Origin: Diphasiastrum complanatum
Lineage: Eukaryota > Streptophyta > Lycopodiopsida > Lycopodiales > Lycopodiaceae
Assembly: GCA_029204225.1 (NCBI GenBank)
Contig: CM055097.1
Span: 56,264,699-56,328,698 of the forward strand
Direction of reading: 5' to 3'
DNA length: 64,000 nt
Every line of letters begins with the position of its first letter. The first letter of the stretch is position 1. The notes beneath the pieces were generated by a model. That model had not been told where the DNA came from. It was given only the letters and a program-made list of their open reading frames with translations, and did no database searches. Shown here one piece after another: positions 50,001 to 63,200 of this stretch. Position numbers and translations under genes: made by a program.

Positions 50001-53000
50001 TTTGCAAATTGTCTCTTTATACCATGATCCTTGCAAAACACCTAAAATTCCGTAGAAAGATACTCTCCCCCTTTGTCCGAGCGAAGTATCTTAATTTGTC
50101 TCTCTATTTCTTTCTCCACCTGTGTCTTAAACCATGTGAAATATTTGAATGCTACACCGTTATTCTTCAGAAGATAAATCCATGTCTTCCTAGAATAATC
50201 ATCCACAAACACCATAAAGTAACTTGCTCCACCATAAGATTGAGTCCTCATAGGACCACACAAATATGTTTGAACAAGTTCTAGAACATTGTTTGCCCTG
50301 AATGTACTAGGCAAAAATTTCCTCATATGATGCTTGCCTAAGACAGCCTTCACAAACCTTGTGATTAGAAACGACATGAGGTAAAGACTTGTAAAATTTT
50401 GTAATTCAGATGTCCAAACCTCTCGTGCCATAACTTACTTAATGATCCGATATCCGCGACGCTTGCATGATGATCCACCACTTGAGCTTGAAGTTTGTAC
50501 AACCCCCCTGCAAGTATGCCCTCAGCCACTACTTCATTATTTTTCCTCTTGATGAGACACCATTGTTCATCAAACTGCACCACCATGTGTTGCTTTGCAA
50601 TAGCTGATACTGAGAGTAAGTTTTTCTTGATTCCTGGTACATAAAGCACATCCTTTATGTTTCCAATCTTCCCTTAAGGTAGTTGTACTTGTACTTTTCC
50701 AACTCCCTTTATATCATATGTGTAGTTTGTCTCCCAACTTCACATTTGACCCATCATCTAATTTTTGAAAATCAGATAGCCAATCTCACCTAGGTGTCAT
50801 GTGCTTCGAAGCTCCTGAATCAATAAACCAATAGTCTTCTTCCTTCGAGAAGCCACCACTAGAAGATGTCGATGCCGAAAACAACTCATAGTCTTCAAGA
50901 TCCAAAGCACTCAATTTTGCATTAGATGTTTCTTCTTCTTCAGCAAAATTCATGTCCTGCTTTTTCTTGAACTTGTTATGCCAACATTCCTTTGCATAAT
51001 GTCCTGATTTTCCGCAAATAAAGCAGTTTCCTTTTCGACCCACTTTCTTCCCATCTTCTGATCGATTTGATTGATTCTCCTCCGTATCTAGCTGCTTCTT
51101 CTTCTTCTTCCCTTTGCCACCCTTCTTGGAACTTTGCTTCTTTGCCAGGAATGCTTATTCCTTGAAATCATCCCTGTTGACATATTTTGTCGTCTCATTT
51201 ATTCTTGTAGCAAGATGGCATTTAGCTCATTGACTCACAGTGGCTCTGGATCTACAAAGTCTCCTGGTAATCATCAAGTGTGGTCTAGAAGCAATACTTT
51301 GTCGTCGATCCCAGTGAAGACCGCGAGAAGGGATATCCGACTCATCCTTTGACAAAATATCAGCCTCAAGATCTGCTCTGGAGCATCTCTTGGAGAAAAA
51401 GGAGGTGATCTGGGTCTGAAAGCCATGGTGTCCATACTAACCACTCTAGCACATATCTCTACGGACCAAACATCTCGCGCAGCATCAAGGCTAGACACCA
51501 AGGATCTATGAAGGTTTATCACACTTCATTTCTTGTGAACTTTTTGGTGAAGGTGTTGTATTGGTCATGCATGAACCAAATGCCAACTCATAGAACCTTG
51601 CATGTCTATTTTCGAATTAACTTTCCTTCTAGCAAATCTCTTTCTTTTTGCAAGACCTTTTCAATACAAGAGCAAATCGTCTACACTTGGGAGATCCTCT
51701 AGAACTAGATCTCCAAATTTCTATTTATTTTAGACCCAACAACCTACAAATCAAAGCTTCAATATTTCTTTTTGGGAAATGGCATATTTCAAGGTGGATC
51801 CCTCAACTCCAATCAAAATGGATAGCTCCTCAAAAAGGACTTATATCTAGTTCATGTAACACACTAGAAGAAGTCATTTACTATGCTACAAGGATAAAAC
51901 TACAAGAAAATTACCGAAATGGAAGTGGAACAAAAGGAAGGATTCAACCACAACTTCAAATCCAAAAGAGAAGAATCCATGCCTTTCGAAGGAACAAATG
52001 TAGGTTTACCACAAGGAAGGAAGATGTTGCAAATGTGAAGAGAAGGGACACATTTTCTTCAAATGTCTTTTTGAAGATGCCAAAGCTACTGCTACAGACA
52101 AGGGAAAAAAAGTGGTGGTACAATCCAGTGAGGACACACAATCTCGTGACTTGGACGAGTTCACAATAAGCCTTGCCTAATCCTTTTTTATACAGGATCT
52201 TCACATAACTTCATTTCTTTTAAGTTAGCTCCAAAAATAGGAGTTGGATCTTTTAATAATCATGTGCTTGAAGCTCAAGGAGCATTTGTAAATGGTAGTG
52301 CTAAACTCTATCCTATAATTGGTGAACTTAGGTTACAGATTTCTGACTACTATGAACCCATTGAATTCATGGTAGGATCATTACAAGGAGTAGATTTCAT
52401 TTTAGGCATGCCATGGTACAAATTACACACTCCACATGTTGATTACAATAAGCACTTGATAGCTTGGAAACATCAACGTCAATGCATAAGTGTGCGTGCA
52501 AATTATAGTGGAGAAACTATCCCTATAGTAAGTCATATTCAGATGGCTAAAGTAGTAAAGCATGCAATCGCTCCTTACTTGTTGTTTGTTCAAGATGTGG
52601 ATGATGATGATGTGAATGTGTATGCAAATTCTTTGGATAACCATAAAAAAGCCTTCCTATCAAATATCTTTCATGTTTTTCTCACAAACTTCCAAATTTC
52701 TGACCTCCCGAAAGACCCAAAAACCATAAAATAGATATACCCTATAGAGTAAGCCTCTCTCAACAAAAGAAAATTTCTAAGCAGCTTAACAAATTGTTGG
52801 CAAAAGGCCTTATCAGAACCAATAGTTCCCCTTATTGTTCTCCTGTGCTTTTGGTACAAAAAAAAGATGGGAGCTTAAGGATGTGCGTGGACTATTGTGC
52901 ATTAAATAAGAAAACTGTTAAGAACCGATTTCATATTCCAAGAGTAGATGATATTATGAATAGGCTTAGAGGATCATGTGTCTTTAGTAGGATAGACCTA

Positions 53001-56000
53001 ACTATGGGAGAGTAGAACCTGAAGATATCCATTAAACAACCTTCAGGACAAGCTCTAGTCTTTATGAATTTCTGGTGGTTCCATTTGGTCTTACCAATGC
53101 TTCTGCTACATTTAATCGAATGATGGAGCAATTTTTTCGACCTCGACGTTTTGTAGAAACATTCTTTGATGATATCCTAGTCTTTAATGCTAATGAAGAA
53201 GAACATACAAACATCTCAATATTGTCTGTAAAACCCTACCAAAAAACTTGCTTCTCATCAAAGGAAAGAAAACTGAGTTATTTCTAGAAAAGATAGACTT
53301 CTTAGAACATGTAATATCTAAGAAGAGAATCCAGATGGAGCCCTCAAAAATCAGAGACGTACAAGATTGAACAGATCCTAGAAATATTCACGGAGTTCGA
53401 TCCTCTCTAGGATAAACTTTGTAAAAGTACCTTGATAATCCTACATGAATTCACCTGAGGCAAAAATCTTTTCTTTAGTTTTCAACATGGGGGATAAGAT
53501 GGGTTTTCCAAGGATTATTTCATAGGGTGTCTTGCTAGTAGATGAGTGAACTATATTGTTGTATGCAAACTCTACAATAGGAAGATAATGTTCCCATTGA
53601 CTCTTCTGATCACTCACGCAACTTCTTAGTAGGTCTATAATGGTTCAATTGGTAATCTCACTTTAACCATCAAGCTGGGGATGGAATGAGGATCAGAACT
53701 TAAGTGTAGTTCCTAAGTTGCCAAACAGAGCTCTCCAAAAGTTACTACTGAACCTTGTATCTATATCAGATACAATACTTATGGGCAAACAATAAAGCTT
53801 AAAGATATAACAAATAAATAAGTGAGCAGCTTCAGGTCCCTTGAGCTTTTTCTTACATTGAATGAAATGGGCTTTCTTACTGAATCTATCTATGATAGTC
53901 CAGATCGTTTCATTTCCATTCTTAATTTTAGGTAGTCCAAAGACAAAATCCATGTTAATATGTTCCCATGGAAATTCAGGAATAGGTAAGGAATGAAGAA
54001 GTCTCAGGGTCTTTAAGCCTCGCTCCTCCATGTTATGTTGACATACTAAACATGCACTTACATAGAGTCTTCTGTCTCAATGCATGGTAGGCCAATAAAA
54101 GAACCTTTTTAAAGCTTCAAGCATGAAAGGTATTCCTCTATGTCCAGCATATGGAGGGTTGTGGCTTTCTTGTAGAATTTTGGTTCTAAAGGCCATGGGT
54201 ATACATAATTTATCCTGATTCCTCTTTGAATAAATACCCATCTTTCATGATATAGTCTTTATGGCCTTCGATCTTTTTCTAGAATCTTAATGATATGGTT
54301 GAAGTTTGGATCACTAGCATACATATCTTTGATAGGGGTAATGTTACGAGCTCGTAACCAGTGCCGAACCCTAGGGAACACAGATAGGTCAGATACCACA
54401 GTTAGCGTCGTGTCCAGCGTACATGACCAACAGGGCAAGACAATGTGAGTAGTGTGCCCCAGCACGATCCATAGCCATGGCGGGCCTAACACAGCCTAGG
54501 GACCCTGTCAGCAGGATAGGGCCCCCAGTTGGGTCCCGACGTGCAGTCGGCCACGTCAGTGCCACGTGGCCGACACTTGGCAGTAGCATGCTACCAGTCC
54601 TCACACTGGGCTAGGAGGGGCTTACTCTATATCAGGGAGTAGGCAAGGTTGGGTGGATCAGTTAGTGTTTGCCCTACTGTGGTGTTAGGATCTATTACAC
54701 TGGTATCAGAGTCATCTCCATCCTAGGGAGTTCAGGAGCAGCAGTAGAGAAAGCTATCAGAAGATAGGAAATGTTTCTCAGTTTCTCAAAAAAGATTAGA
54801 GGAGGAGAATCGTTGTAGGAGCAGCCTTCAAACTTCTGATTTTCACTGAGAAATCACAATAGTAAGGAGTTAGATTCTTTGTAGAGGTAACTCGCTGGAT
54901 AGACAGCTGTTTTTTACAGATTTCAGAGGGTTCTCTACAGTTTTCCCAGCGGAAATATAGTAGGATTTAGTCAGTAGATCCATCACTGTACATACAGGGA
55001 TCTATCTCTGATTTCAAAAAGGGATTTCAGTAAATCTGAGTGGAGTTTAGTCTGAAAATTCCCAACAGGGCCAGCGCTGGACAGGGAGGTGAGAAATTGG
55101 TTCTTCATCACTGTTTTTGAGGATTTTTCAGTAGTTTGAACTTCAAACTAGATTGCTATAGACCAGCGACCTACTACCTGAAGTCAGCTCAGAAATTCAA
55201 ACGAGTTTTGGGCCTTAAATTTCAGATAATTGGGCCAGATAGGTTGTTGTCCAGCCAGCGAGGGTAGGGATTCAAAAAATTCCGGATTTCTTGTTGTAAA
55301 ATTCCGGTTTTCACTCGGTTTGTTGGAGCTCCACACCTGAAATCAGATCGGTCAGCTACTCAACTCAAGAGCCGGGAAATTTGGCACCGTTTTGAAGCTT
55401 CAAACTGGGATTTTCCAGGACAGCAGGTCTGAAATCTTGGGCAAAAGAGCTGAAAGGGTTCCTCTTCATCTTTTCTTTGGAAGTACAGTCCTCAGAAACA
55501 ACTAAGTCATCTTTCCTTTCCCTTGTACAGTTGTAAATTAGTCTTCTAGACTTTTTTTCCTTCAGAAGTTAAGGTAGTTCTCTTTCCGTTCCCAAGATGA
55601 CCACTCCTCAGGGACCTGATCAACCCCTGGAGAGAGGCTTCGACGAACTTGAAACAGGAGCCTTGGCTTACGGTAAAGGGAAGGAACCAATGGAATTGGA
55701 AGAACAGGAACAGTTCGCCGAAGAACTCGACGAACTGGTTACCAAGGAGCAGTTTCTCCGGTTGGTAACAGAAGTGGATGAACTGAAGTTGGCATTAGCC
55801 AATTTCAAGTCCAGTGTGGACGACTCGTTCGCTGAACTCAAAAGCTTAATTTTGAGTTCCACGAAAGGAAGCCTTCCCTCCACTTCTCAATTATCCCCTT
55901 CTCCACTTCCATCAGTTTCGGGTGAGACTTTATGGTCTCACCCCAGTGTTTTTAAAGATTTAAAGCCTCCTACTTTTAATGGGGAAGAGAAGGATAGAAA

Positions 56001-57132
56001 TGCAGACATTCTACAAACCTTCCTCAGCAAATGGAAGAACATTCATGCTCTTAAACAGACCCCTGACCATTTGCAAGCTATTGAGACCAGTCTTTCCTTA
56101 GGGCCTATGGCCTATAAGTGGTGGTTAAATCTCCAGGAGACTGGGCAGACTCCCCGGTCATGGAAAGCTTTTGAAGAAGCTTTCCTAAGAGAATTTCTAC
56201 CGGAAAATGAACTTGATAGAGCCTGGGAAGCCTAGGAAAGAACAATAATGGACAAGTCCCTCATCCAATATATCTCGCAGTATCGAGAAGCAATTTTAAA
56301 AATTAATAGCCACTTGAGGTTGTTGATTCTTACACATATTTAGGTGTGGTATTCTCGGGTCTGACTTTTAGCATGAGACATGCAGCTGTTTCCCAGGTAT
56401 GGAAGGGTTATGCCTCATTGGTAGATCTGGAGAGACTGTGCTTCAACTCACACATCGGGGATGCGACCAGTAAGTGCCGACTCTTTGACACTATGGTTGG
56501 CCCCTCAAGTATGTACGCAGCCGAGACATGGAGTATTGGTCTAACAGTCGCTGTTGTTGTTAGACAATAGTCATACACATGAGAGAGAACAACAATGATG
56601 AAGAGATGTACTCCAACTATGTCCCATTACAAATGAAGTAGGGCGCCAGCCTACATATATACTTTCTCTAAACTATGTGTAAGGTAAAAAGCAAAAAAGC
56701 AAATGGCAAAAGACAAAAAACTAATCGCTATAATTACTACCTATATTGGGTAAACACCCAAGATGAGTTTCTAAGTGATATAAGCAAATCCTATTCTAGT
56801 AGTAGTGCACCCACCTACATGCATGACTAAAAACGAATTTACTATAAATAATAATGACCCTAAAATATGACTTACTATAAATAGTAATGGCCCCTATAAT
56901 AGCACGCAAGCATGGCCAAACTATCACTAATTAATCCTAAATGATAAGATTAGGGGTACTAAAGTAAACATTAACTCTAACACTTGACTGGGCCAGCCAT
57001 CTTACAGGCAATTTATATCCAGTTATTTTTGCAGTTGTTATTTGTAGGCAATTGAGCTTTATGCTCTTGACATGTACCTTTCTTTTAGTCCTATGTACCT
57101 TAGGGTATCTAAAGGACATTGATAAAGATCTT

Positions 57133-57211
<79 letters not shown>

Positions 57212-60200
57212 ATCGCAGCTGATCCAGCCAGAGATGCCCTGCTGATCGCAGGTGTGCCCTCTCCCATCGCTATGGTGATCTGCTACTGCTCGCGAATCTA
57301 CACCTGAACAGAACTACACCTAAACGGAAATCTGCACGTCTGACAATCGATAATCTATGCTATGCTCATGGGCTTACACCTAAGCGGAAATCAGACATCT
57401 CCTACACCATCTGCCCAAATTGCCAGCGTGAACCATGGCCAAGAATCGGAAGGGAGGGACATCTGCCCCTACACCTCAATCCTTTGACTCCACCGCCTCA
57501 GCCTCAATGGCTTCTGCACCTCCAACTTCGCCTCAGCCATCCTTAGCTTCTAGCATTGCTTCAGCATCCTCCTCACCTTCACCTTCTATTCCAGTCGCAA
57601 TCCCTATCTCTCCATCAGATCCTATTCTTGTTAATAGTGAATCCATTATAGCCGACCCTTTGACCCCAAATACCCCAGATGATGACTCACTTCTGCCTCC
57701 AGCCTTTATGATCTCCGTCATTCGTGCAGATCAGTTACGTTCCTACGAATATCTCAACGACCATCGAAAAAAACTTCTTTCTCTTGAAGCTATGTTCCAA
57801 GCTGTTCAATCTCATCTTCAAAAACTAGATTCGTCTATCGACGATCTCAAGAAAGAAGTTGCAGCTATCAAAATCGAAGCTTCCTCTCATTCGACTACTT
57901 CAGCAAAGATCCAACAGCTTGAAAGTCAAGTGGAATAGCATCATACCGTTGTCCGTTCCTAGGCAGATGTTCCTGCTCTCCATGCTATCAGAAGCTGCAC
58001 AAACCTGATGATCCGATGTAGACGCATCAACTTTGTAAAGTCGACCTTCCAAAGATCCTTTGACCACAACTTTGTAACCTTTGTTTTTGTCTTTGATAAG
58101 ACACTTCTGATCATCAAACTCAACTTTCATATTCTGTTTAGTGATAGCAAAAATTGAAAGTAAATTCTTCTTTAAACCTGGAACATAGAGAACATTCTTA
58201 ATTTCTCCTATATTCCCTGAAGGTAAATGTACTCTCACTGTACCTCGACCTTTGATGTTGTAAGAAGAATTGTCTCCAAGCTTGACATGTGCATTTACAC
58301 CATTGTCATCAAACTGTGTAAACCACTCACGATGTGGTGTCATATGTTGCGTTGCTCCAAAATCAATGTACCAACAGTCTTTAGGGTTCTATGATGTTGA
58401 GGCTGAGAATAACTCATAGCATCCCACAGCTTCACTTTTGTCTTCGTCTTCAATGAAGTTGCCTGACTGCTTCTTCTTGTCCTGGATGGCCTTCTTTTTC
58501 CTACACTCAAATGCAAAGTGGCCATATTTACCACAAAAGTTACAATTGCCATTTCTCTTTGGATTGAACTTGGAACTGTCTCCTTTTTCCGGATTGTCCT
58601 TGCCTTCCTGCTTCTGATCCTTTTTGCCCTTCTTACCTTGTGGTAAAGAAACCCAGCTCCTTGAAAAGTTCCCTAGACATCAAGTTTTGTCTTTGTAATT
58701 CTTCTTGAAGTAGCAATCTATTTAGCTCGTCGAATGTTGGCGATCTTTCCCTCAAACTTGTGTCATAACAAAGTTTTGATATTGAAATGGTAAGCTATTC
58801 AAAACAACTTGAACAAGGGTATTATCAAGTACAAGACAACTGATCTCTTAGATCCTTCACCTCGGTAATAAAATCTGTAATAGATTCTTCTGATTCCATT
58901 TTCAAGGTATGAAGTTTATTATTCAAGAACAATGCTCGAGATTTACTCACCGTTTCATATGTATTCCTAAGAATATCCCATGCTTCCGTAGGCCCAACTG
59001 CATTCCTGATCAAAGGAATAACCTTATCCTTCACGAATAAATTGATGATATGGTGTGCACGCTGCACCCGCTTCTCAAATATCCTTCTATCTTGATCATT
59101 GAGATCGTGAGCCATCACCTCTTGTCCCGCAACAATTTCCCATTAATTTCTGTCCTAAAGTATATTCTGAAGTTTGAACTTCCACAAGCTGTAGTTAGAT
59201 CCATCTAACTTTCTTGAGTCCGGTAGAACGGATTTATGAAGGATCCCCATTGTTGTCGTACAAAGATGATGGGCTTTCCACTAAGAATATCATTGCATGC
59301 AACATTTTTGAGGATATCTCCCTCAGAAAAGACCTGTCCAATTGTTGTCTTCCCTGGATATCAGCTGTCCGAATCTTGCCTTCCCTGGAAACCACCTGTC
59401 CAGATCTTGCCTTTCCTGTAGAAATCAGCTCACTGCCTATCCAGTTAGCACCTACCCCGAATCAGACCTGTCCTGCTGCCTCAGATCAGACCTGTCCAGT
59501 TAGCACCTTCCTGGTCTCTGCTGCCTCAGTTATTGCCTCTCCCCTGCCGCCCTCAGAAACTCCTGTTCAGGTACTGCCGCCCTCAGAAGAACCTGTACCA
59601 GCTGCTGCCGCCCTCAGAAGAACCTGCACCAGCTGCTGCTGCCCTCAGGATCACCTGAATCAGATGTTGCTGCCGTTAGCTCTGCCTCCACCTTCGCTGC
59701 AGATGTAACCTTCACTAATTGTCACCTGCACCAATGACCTCCTTCAATAACTTCTCCCGTAAGATGGCTCTGATACCATGATAGAATCTAAGTGATTCTC
59801 AAACTCAGAGTAGACTAATCTTATTAGTACTCACACAATAACACCAAACTCAAGTGGAAGAAGAAACTTTATTGAGGAAGGAGAGAAATTGTAAGAAGCT
59901 ATGCTTCATGAACAATGAACTGAATTGATTGAAGGAGGGCACCCATCTGCTCTTATAGAGACTGGACTTGAGCGATCGAAGTGTAGTAGGCATGTCTCGG
60001 AATAGGCAGTGGTATCTCCCTTTGATCTCATAATATATAGGGCATCTGAAGATGAAGTGCTCCTCAGACTCCACCTCACACAAAGAACATAGCTGGCATA
60101 ATCTCTCATCCCTCAGGATACGCTAGAATCTCCCAGTCTCAATAGCCAAATAATGTGATGATACTCTGAAGTTTGAACTGACCCAAAGTGAAACGGAGAC

Positions 60201-63200
60201 TGTGTGATGATCCTGAAGTCAAATATCGGGGTAGGACTGGAAACCCAAAAAACTAATTTAGTCAGACCCAAAAAGATCTTACTTTCCAAGCTATGAGCAC
60301 ACACAACAGATATGATATCATACAAGAATGACCATACAACCCACATGACATAGGTGTGAAGGTCCTCCTGAATCATAAGCAATAGAATGACCAATAGAAA
60401 ACTTATTTATACACGTCTGGAGGCCCTTAACAAAAACTTCCAAAAAGCTACTATGAGGGTTAGGGCTAAGATCCCCCAACATTATCTAGACTCAAGGCCA
60501 AGTACAAGATTAATAGAATAGCACCATAACAAGAAAGTGTCCTTAACTAACATTCGTAACATAAAGCAAGGGTTTTTCTGAATGTACATGTAAAACATAG
60601 CTATCAAAAGTTATTAAAATGTGAAATTATATCCTTTCTCATAATGTTTACTTGATTTTGAGCAACTTTAAGGATGTTCATAAATGCCACAAGCCTCAAG
60701 CCATTATCCTTTTGCATTGTAACCGTGATAGGGTTATTTAGATGCATTTGCATAATGTTGTAGCAAAGATTCTCTTCAAAAAGCAAAAATAGCATAGCAT
60801 TACATACCCTCTTCATCAACATAAACTTCTTGAATCACATCATCTCCATCAAGAAAGACAGCCTCTTCAATCTCATCCTCTCCATCCTACAACAACACTC
60901 AAAATTTGTACAAGTTAATCAAGAGTTGCTAACAAAAGTGAAGTTTAGCTACTTGTAGATAAACAACAATATAACAAGGTGGACAAACAAATTTTGCAAC
61001 TAATCATAGGAATCCCACAATGCCTTCACGACAAGATCTTACTTTAGAAAACTTTAAGATGATGCTTTGTTAACAAGCAAGAAATGGATCAAGAGAACCA
61101 CAAACTCTAGACCAATGCAAGCATGCAAAATGAATTGTACACTTGATTCTTCAAGAGCTCTTAGAACCTATAGCCCTCACAAAAAGATTGATTGAAAGGC
61201 ACCCAACTTTTCAAAATAGCATTCAAATAGAAAGCCCTATGTCTAGATGTTGGACAAACAAATTTTGAAACTAATCATAGGAATCCCACAATCGACATAG
61301 ATCTTGCTTTAGAAAACTTTAAGATGATGCTTTGTTAACAAGCAAGAAATGGATCAAGAGAACCACAAACTACAAGACCAATGCAAGCATGCAAAATGAA
61401 TCGTACACTTGATTCTTCAAGAGCTCTTAGAACCTATAGCCCTCACAAAAAGAGTGATTGGAAGGCACCCAACTATTCAAAATAACATTAAAAATCACAT
61501 TCAAATAGAAGGCCCTATGTCTAGATGTTAAGCCTAACAAAGCAATGTAGATAAATAAAATAAGCACGATATCACGTGCTTAAGAGTTTTATCAAACAAC
61601 TAGCTCGCTATAATGTGTTGCAAGCTTGTGCTAAGGAGAACCTAGAACTTCTTAGCTTGGATCTCTTGAGGGGGGGGCATACAAAAAGATTGATCCTTAA
61701 TAAGGCCAATCATCTCTCTCATATTAAAAACAGTGTGAAAAAATCAGCTAGCAACTAGGTTTCTTCCGACAAACCTCACTATCATGAAGAAAGAAAATTA
61801 TGCCTTAAAGTTAGTGGTTGTTGAGACAATCCTTAAATGTGGTCACTTTAGGGTCATCAAGGGCTCTTTTTCCATTGTAAACATAGAATTCGATTTTCCA
61901 AATGGATTGATAGTAGCTACGTGATTTCAATCACACCAAAGTATTCTACCACGTTAGCGTCTTCATGCAAGATAGAACCAATGATATCTAAAAAAAATTC
62001 TTATGCTTTACAACTATTGGACTTTTGAAAAAAGACTCCCATTAGACATTTCAACAACAAGTCTAGGTGAAATAATTTGCATAGAGAGAAAGAAAAAGAT
62101 ACAAAGAGTCATTTTCAAGAAAGAAAACGATAGAGAGTCATTTTCAAGAAGGAAAGGATGCATACAAGTTTCTTAAGAAGTTCATGTTTATCACCACTTT
62201 CCATCGTCGCAACAAGAAGTAATAACAACACCCTAACACTTCTAGTGGTTACCATTCATAATCTACTTAGACTCTCGGTACCAGGGTTTATTACTCGATT
62301 TGGATTTCCCCAAAGAAACCCTACTACCAGGAGTCTAACTGGATTTTGAACAATAACCACCAAAATTCTTTAGAATGGTGTCATCAGTTGTTGTTGCAAA
62401 CAATCAAACGTGGTAATAACCACAAGATTCTCAAAAAGCCATGTGGGCCATTTGTTGGGTGTTAGAGATTTCTTTTCCTAGTAACAATCTTCCCAAGAGC
62501 TCCTCATGTTCGTAAGTTGAATCTCCATCTCTCTTCAAAGTGAAGTTCTTCCTTAACTTAAGCTCAACCGAAATCGATTTTTACCGACTGTCATCTCCCT
62601 TAAACTAACCAAAATTTAGGAACTTTTCAGATTATTCATGAATCCATGCAAGGTTGTTCTTCACCTAGATCATAAATTCTTGACTTGAAAATTTATTCGC
62701 AGTAGTCAACAAACCTAAAAATCTGGCCTTCCTATGTTGATCAAGTAAACTAAATCCAAATGCCTGATGGGTCTTGTCTGGGTAGTACAAAAAATTTTGG
62801 TTTTTTTCCAATAACTTTTCTTAAGTCACATAACCTGGGGTCTTATTCTGGAACTTACATGTCCAGCCTTTCTTCCTAGTTGTCTAACAGGACTTACATT
62901 GATAAATTGATATCTCCTATCGGAAGGAACACATTGTCAGCAGTTTTTTTGGTTAAAATAGTCAACAAAACTTGACAGCTGACTAATTCAAAAGGATATC
63001 TCTTGTCTTTTGGTCAAGTTTTGTTGGCACTTTACGCCAATGAACAGCCATCCATTCTCGGCTATAGTAAATCAGTTTTACCTGCTACATAGTTTTGTTT
63101 ACACAAACATACTTGTGAAACTGCTACCAATGGTGCATACACAGTCCTCAATATCGGATCTTACAAAGGCCTCATTTGAAGCGTTTGTTGGTGGTTCAGT

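Larger units (their letters stand above)
48634..51240 (-). mobile_element. Copia retrotransposon lacking RT (3' LTR to gag)
   Basis: On the minus strand: gag end, protease, integrase, a deleted RT/RNase H region, polypurine tract and 3' LTR. The 5' LTR and gag N-terminus are not visible; unrelated sequence begins near 51240. Integrase and protease are the best preserved of the minus-strand copies here. Confidence 0.8.
54342..56315 (+). mobile_element. Gypsy element fragment (LTR, PBS, gag)
   Basis: 5' LTR, primer-binding site, about 900-bp leader and most of gag, cut at about 56315 by a LINE fragment. The LTR is GC-richer than the surroundings. Confidence 0.75.

Noticed and set aside
49784-50284. 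166-codon plus-strand ORF
   Set aside because: Antisense shadow of the well-matched Copia integrase on the minus strand.
59214-59708. 164-codon plus-strand ORF rich in Pro/Leu
   Set aside because: Antisense to the Copia leader and gag start, and driven by the 33-bp repeats there.
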